From NCBI GenBank assembly GCA_041589175.1, contig JBFHWF010000077.1, positions 1-10,634 of the forward strand: DNA of 10,634 bases. The letters are read 5' to 3'. The position numbers and the translations under genes were made by a program. This DNA comes from SZUA-229 sp041589175 (lineage in GTDB: Bacteria > Pseudomonadota > Gammaproteobacteria > SZUA-229). Below, one piece after another: positions 7,321 through 10,634 of the stretch (its first letter is position 1; the number at the start of each line of letters is the position of its first letter). A model generated the notes under the pieces. It made no database searches. It worked only from the letters and a program-made list of their open reading frames with translations, and had not been told where the DNA came from.

Positions 7321-7405
7321 TGGTGCGAGCGGAGAGACTCGAACTCTCACGTCTTGCGACACCAGAACCTAAATCTGGCGCGTATACCAATTTCGCCACG
7401 CTCGC
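7321..7405 (-). tRNA. tRNA-Leu (anticodon UAG)
   Basis: A complete 85-nt tRNA with encoded CCA end. The acceptor stem GCGAGCG pairs with CGCTCGC. The anticodon stem CCAGA/TCTGG surrounds the loop TTTAGGT, with anticodon TAG at 7369-7371. The long variable arm (class II) and T arm GAGAG-TTCGAGT-CTCTC support leucine. It closely resembles E. coli tRNA-Leu(UAG), which reads CUA and related codons. A tRNA-Leu just upstream of tig is, as I recall, also found in Pseudomonas. Confidence 0.97.
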
Positions 7406-7417
7406 ATAAGGCGCGGT

Positions 7418-7445
7418 ATTATATATCAAAATACAGATCTGTGTA
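7418..7445 (-). promoter_or_regulatory. Promoter of tRNA-Leu (and probably tig)
   Basis: On the minus strand a perfect TATAAT (7418-7423) stands about 12 nt upstream of the mature tRNA. It is followed by a GC-rich stretch (CCGCGCC), the discriminator type seen in stringently controlled stable-RNA promoters. The -35 is weak: TACACA at 7440-7445 with a 16-nt spacer. A 10-bp palindrome, ACAGATCTGT (7433-7442), overlaps the spacer and -35. Confidence 0.6.
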
Positions 7446-7451
7446 GGTTTT

Positions 7452-7982
7452 TTAGTCGAGCACCGGTTTGATGAGGCATTCACCGGGGCCATGAACTTTT
7501 CGGTAGCGCGCTAACGCCTGCTGAGCCCTGTGCTGTACCCGGCGACGAAACAGCGCTGACCAGCCCAGCGCCAACCCCGCCGGGCCCAGCGCCTGGGATG
7601 ACCAGCGCCAGAAACTAAAATGGTCGGAATGCCGGGAAATTCGACCATCTTCGAACTGAAACTGGGCAAATATCTCATTTCGCACCCTGCGTCGCACCGG
7701 GCTTTTCCTGCCTGAGATATAGCTATACTCGGCGGTCCAGCGGGCAGAACCGAACTCATCATCAGCCTGAACATGGTCAAAATGCAGGACAAAATCATTG
7801 GCGCTATCGCACAGCATTTTCCACATCAATGCGGTATCTGCTGCGGCCAGCTGCTCGAATAGCGGGTCGGAAAAGCTTGCCTGTTGATGGTAACAGCCCG
7901 CCATAGACTCCCAGTCAAGGTGTTGAAACGCTGTATAAAAGTCAATAATGAGCTGCCGATGCAGGCTGTTTTGAGTGGTCAT
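7452..7982 (-). CDS. SnoaL-like / NTF2-family protein of unknown substrate
   Basis: A 176-residue protein whose first ~130 residues look like a cone-shaped NTF2/SnoaL fold. An N-terminal helix contains FYTAFQHLDWESMAGCYH (15-32), followed by SFSDPLFEQL (36-45), a helix with MWKMLC, and beta strands ending EIFAQFQFEDGRISRHSDHFSFW (103-125). This pattern is typical of bacterial 'nuclear transport factor 2 family' or ketosteroid-isomerase-like proteins, whose substrates are mostly unknown. The C-terminus (about 131-162) is a helix with many Arg residues. The start at 7982 is preferred because GGAGG lies 5 nt upstream; an ATG at 7994 overlaps that ribosome site. No signal peptide or membrane segment is evident. 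It is divergent from the usp gene and its stop is close to the tRNA-Leu promoter, with no terminator seen. I assign the fold, not a reaction. Confidence 0.8.
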   Translation of the reverse strand: MTTQNSLHRQLIIDFYTAFQHLDWESMAGCYHQQASFSDPLFEQLAAADTALMWKMLCDSANDFVLHFDHVQADDEFGSARWTAEYSYISGRKSPVRRRVRNEIFAQFQFEDGRISRHSDHFSFWRWSSQALGPAGLALGWSALFRRRVQHRAQQALARYRKVHGPGECLIKPVLD

Positions 7983-8059
7983 GACGGCCTCCATATAGAA
8001 AAATTGCTCGCTGGAGGGTATGCCAGCTTAGCACAATCAACGCCGAACCTCATCTGGCA

Positions 8060-8065
8060 TATAAT
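8060..8065 (+). promoter_or_regulatory. Putative -10 box of the universal stress gene
   Basis: A perfect TATAAT lies 37 nt before the usp ATG in the 120-nt divergent gap. No good -35 stands upstream (TCAACG at a 17-nt spacing matches 3 of 6), so an activator or another sigma factor may be needed. No matching promoter for the divergent gene was recognised. Confidence 0.4.
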
Positions 8066-8102
8066 TAGATATGTCTCACCACAGTCTTCTGAGGAGACTC
8101 AA

Positions 8103-8561
8103 ATGTCAGACTATCAACACGTACTCGTCGCTATCGACTTTGCTGACCAGTCCGGGCGCATCCTCGAAAAAGCCCGCGACATTGCCCTTCGCAACCAGGC
8201 CCGTCTAAGCCTGCTCCACGTTGTGGAATACCTTCCACCCATCGATTCAGCCTACGAGCCTATCGCCAGTGCTTATCCGGCCATCGATGAAGAGGCGCTA
8301 CTGGCACGGGGAGAAAAAACCCTCAACGAGATGTGCAGGGCTTATGATCTGGACCAACTGAAGATACCTCTCGAGCTCATCATACAGGCAGGTACACCCC
8401 GTTATGAAATCAGCCAGTGCGCCATCGACAGACACTGCGACCTGATCGTCATGGGCTCCCACGGACGACACGGTATCCGGCTACTGCTGGGCTCGACAGC
8501 CAATGCAGTCCTGCACGATATGCCGTGCGATATTCTGGCGGTGCGACTTGAACAGAACTAG
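8103..8561 (+). CDS. Universal stress protein, UspA family
   Basis: A single-domain Usp protein of 152 residues, normal for the family. These small cytoplasmic proteins accumulate under starvation or stress and dimerise; some bind ATP. The N-terminal strand VLVAIDFADQSG (7-18) carries the conserved Asp11. The C-terminal nucleotide-loop motif is GSHGRHG-IRLLL-GST (118-132), followed by AVLHDMPCDILAVR. The open frame extends upstream to 7884, but the start at 8103 is clear: GAGGAG lies 6 nt before it and the Usp fold starts directly. The gap between the second motif Gly (121) and the GST is one residue shorter than in classical ATP-binding members, so nucleotide binding is likely but not certain. 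The exact paralogue cannot be named. Confidence 0.93.
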   Translation: MSDYQHVLVAIDFADQSGRILEKARDIALRNQARLSLLHVVEYLPPIDSAYEPIASAYPAIDEEALLARGEKTLNEMCRAYDLDQLKIPLELIIQAGTPRYEISQCAIDRHCDLIVMGSHGRHGIRLLLGSTANAVLHDMPCDILAVRLEQN

Positions 8562-8630
8562 TCGATAAGCCCATGTAAATCCAGACGTTTCTGATTCACC
8601 TCGCAGTGCTAATCATGCTAATGTTGCGCC

Positions 8631-10634
8631 ATGACAACACCTGCTGATGAACTTATCACCCTGACGATCCCGGGCTCCGCACATTTCAGTGAATCACTCA
8701 GCGAGCATATCCTCACCCGGCACCGGCAGCAGTTGCCGGACCTTCGTCACGTTCATGTGTTTTTCCCTAATACAATGGCTGTTCAGCAGTTTCGCTACCA
8801 GCTTGCTAGTAATACCGCTCACTATGGAGCTGTTATTGGGGGCTTCGTCGGCAGCCTGAGCCAGTGGTTAGAGCAACAGGATAATACTGGCGATACAGGT
8901 CAAACACGTATCAGCGCCTCGGCCCGCCAGCTTCTGCTGATTGAAGCACTCAAACAACACCCCGAGCTTTTTGCAGAAGAAAATCACTGGCAGGTCTGTG
9001 ATAGCCTGCTTAACCTGTTTGATGAACTTTGTCTTTGTCCTTACCCGTGGCTGGATAAGGACTTGCCCGAGTGGCTAAAACAGCTCCAGCAGGCATACCA
9101 GGCTGACGATGAGCTGCCTTTGCTCAACCAGGAAGCACGCATTGTGCATACGCTATGGCAGGCCTGGCAAACTCAGCTGGCCTCTATGGAACTGACCGAC
9201 ACCAGCAGCCTGCACCGGCAACGACTGTTAAGCCCGATTTCGAAAGCTGTATCCTCCTGCGTATTCTATATCGTGGGCTACGAGCAGCTCAGCCCACTGG
9301 AACAGGCCTGGTGCCAGCAACTTGCAAGCGTCGCCACTGTCATGACTGTGCAACAGGGTCAACCACCCGGCAGCGGGCCGGTAGTTGGTGATGCGGATCG
9401 AATGCAACATATCCTGGATCAGATATTTCAACATCAGCCCGATTTTTATCAGCGTTGTCAGCAACTACGCCAGGCACACGGCCCGTTTCCACTGGATCAC
9501 ATACAGCTGTTTGATGCCATGAGCGCGGAACAGGAAGCTCAGGCTGTCGATCTGTATATCCGTCAGCAGCTGCTGGCGGGTAAGCGAAATATCGCCGTGG
9601 TCACAGAAAATCGTAAGCTGGCCAGACGACTGCGAGCCCTGCTGGAGCGAGCCAGTGTGAGTATTCAGGATACTGCGGGCTGGTCACTGGCAACAACCAG
9701 TGCGGCAGCCTGCGTAGAACGCTGGCTGGAATGTATCGAACAGGACTTCTCCCACCTGCCACTCCTCGACCTGTTGAAGTCGCCCTTTTTCTGCTCCGAA
9801 GACGAACGAGACAGCCACCTGCAACAGGTTTACCGATTTGAACAGGATATCGTGCTACATGAAAATATAGCCAACGACCTGTCCCGTTATCGCCGAGCGA
9901 TTGCCTACCGTAGCGCCCGACTCAGCCGCTCAGATCCACAACTGGTAGACGCACTCAATAAGCAGCTCGACAGAATCGAACAGGCCTCTGCCCAGATACG
10001 ACAGCACTACCTGGGTGACTGCAGCATTGAAACCAGTCAGTGGCTCAACAGCCTGATGGCAAGCCTTGAGAGCCTGGGTATCCTTGACCAGTTTACTAAC
10101 GACATTGCCGGACAGCGTATTAACCATGAACTGGCACAGTTACAGCAGGCCTGTCTACATGGCGACCCCGTTGTCAACTGGCAGGACTTCCGTACCTGGC
10201 TCGGCAGTATGCTGGAGCGGGAACAGTTCAAACCGCACTCACAGACCGCTGCGGTAAAAATAATGAATCTCAAACAGGCGCAATACTGTCGGTTTGACAG
10301 CCTTATTATTGCCGGAGCAAATGCTGCGGTATTTCCGGGCAAAGCCAGCGCACTACCCTTCTTTAACCAGTCCGTACGTAGTGCTCTCAAGCTCAGGTTC
10401 TGGCATCAGGACAAGGATTACCAGTGTTACCAGTTCCAGCAACTGCTGCTTGCCGCAGATCAGCTACTGATTACATGGCAAAGTGAACAGAACGGTGAGT
10501 GGCTTGCTGCATCGCCCTGGGTGCAGTCGATTCAGAACATCGCCGAACAGGGATTTAACCTACGCCTGCATAACCAGGAGTTGCTGGCATTAATCCCACA
10601 CAGCACGGTCACCCGGCATCAAGCAGAACTACTG
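8631..10634 (+). CDS. AddB-like recombination/repair protein, 5' part (open at window edge)
   Basis: An uninterrupted frame of 668 codons runs from ATG 8631 to the last base with no stop, so the gene is cut by the window edge. It resembles the AddB type called 'inactivated superfamily I helicase', a partner of the AddA helicase-nuclease in processing double-strand DNA breaks before RecA loading. Visible landmarks are an N-terminal segment TIPGSAHFSESL (12-23) where a true helicase would have Walker A, but with no GKT/S; VHVFFPNTMAVQQFR (41-55); IAVVTENRKLARRLRALLER (321-340); LLKSPFF (381-387); and VKIMNLKQAQYCRFDSLIIA (542-561) followed by GANAAVFPG (562-570), resembling the helicase motif V/VI region. 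The C-terminal PD-(D/E)XK nuclease domain would lie outside. An in-frame TAA at 8619 limits earlier starts, and no good ribosome site is seen. Family assignment is from motif resemblance. Confidence 0.75.
   Translation, partial: MTTPADELITLTIPGSAHFSESLSEHILTRHRQQLPDLRHVHVFFPNTMAVQQFRYQLASNTAHYGAVIGGFVGSLSQWLEQQDNTGDTGQTRISASARQLLLIEALKQHPELFAEENHWQVCDSLLNLFDELCLCPYPWLDKDLPEWLKQLQQAYQADDELPLLNQEARIVHTLWQAWQTQLASMELTDTSSLHRQRLLSPISKAVSSCVFYIVGYEQLSPLEQAWCQQLASVATVMTVQQGQPPGSGPVVGDADRMQHILDQIFQHQPDFYQRCQQLRQAHGPFPLDHIQLFDAMSAEQEAQAVDLYIRQQLLAGKRNIAVVTENRKLARRLRALLERASVSIQDTAGWSLATTSAAACVERWLECIEQDFSHLPLLDLLKSPFFCSEDERDSHLQQVYRFEQDIVLHENIANDLSRYRRAIAYRSARLSRSDPQLVDALNKQLDRIEQASAQIRQHYLGDCSIETSQWLNSLMASLESLGILDQFTNDIAGQRINHELAQLQQACLHGDPVVNWQDFRTWLGSMLEREQFKPHSQTAAVKIMNLKQAQYCRFDSLIIAGANAAVFPGKASALPFFNQSVRSALKLRFWHQDKDYQCYQFQQLLLAADQLLITWQSEQNGEWLAASPWVQSIQNIAEQGFNLRLHNQELLALIPHSTVTRHQAELL

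Noticed and set aside
7884..8102. Upstream extension of the Usp frame by 73 residues
   Set aside because: It overlaps the divergent SnoaL-like gene. The Usp fold begins at the ATG at 8103, which has a strong ribosome site.
9228..10390. Several minus- and plus-strand short frames inside the AddB-like region
   Set aside because: They overlap a continuous 668-codon frame with clear family motifs. The short frames are shadows and look unlike any protein.

Overview
The window is a piece of gammaproteobacterial chromosome with moderate GC and dense gene packing. The order tRNA-Leu / tig / clpP / clpX / lon / hupB / tRNA-Val, all on the minus strand, is the classical proteostasis cluster of Gammaproteobacteria. 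The protein sequences match that group closely: ClpP with an intact Ser-His-Asp triad, ClpX with its zinc finger and IGF loop, Lon with its Ser-Lys dyad, and HU-beta. An AddB-like recombination gene, rather than a typical RecBCD locus, points away from the Enterobacteriaceae. I cannot name the genus.

Layout from right to left in transcription order: a tRNA-Leu(UAG) gene with a good promoter is followed after 71 nt by tig (trigger factor), which ends in a strong terminator. clpP follows, with two successive hairpins after it, the second a proper intrinsic terminator. clpX comes next after a 351-nt gap, then lon behind a near-consensus heat-shock (sigma-32) promoter and with a strong terminator 13 nt past its stop. 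hupB has a strong extended -10 sigma-70 promoter and runs without a visible terminator into tRNA-Val(UAC), which is cut by the window edge. The cluster therefore supplies a ribosome-bound chaperone, the two components of ClpXP, the Lon protease and a nucleoid protein. The terminators imply mostly separate transcription units rather than one operon.

To the right of tRNA-Leu the character changes. A small SnoaL/NTF2-like protein on the minus strand is divergent from a UspA-family universal stress protein on the plus strand. After that, a long plus-strand reading frame begins at 8631 and stays open to the last base. It encodes the first 668 residues of an AddB-like protein (inactivated superfamily I helicase of the AddAB double-strand-break repair type).

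I saw no mobile element, CRISPR array, prophage or clearly novel system. The points worth a second look are the AddB-like gene, the mixed tRNA/mRNA transcription units at both ends of the cluster, the lon heat-shock promoter contrasted with its neighbours, and the paired hairpins after clpP.
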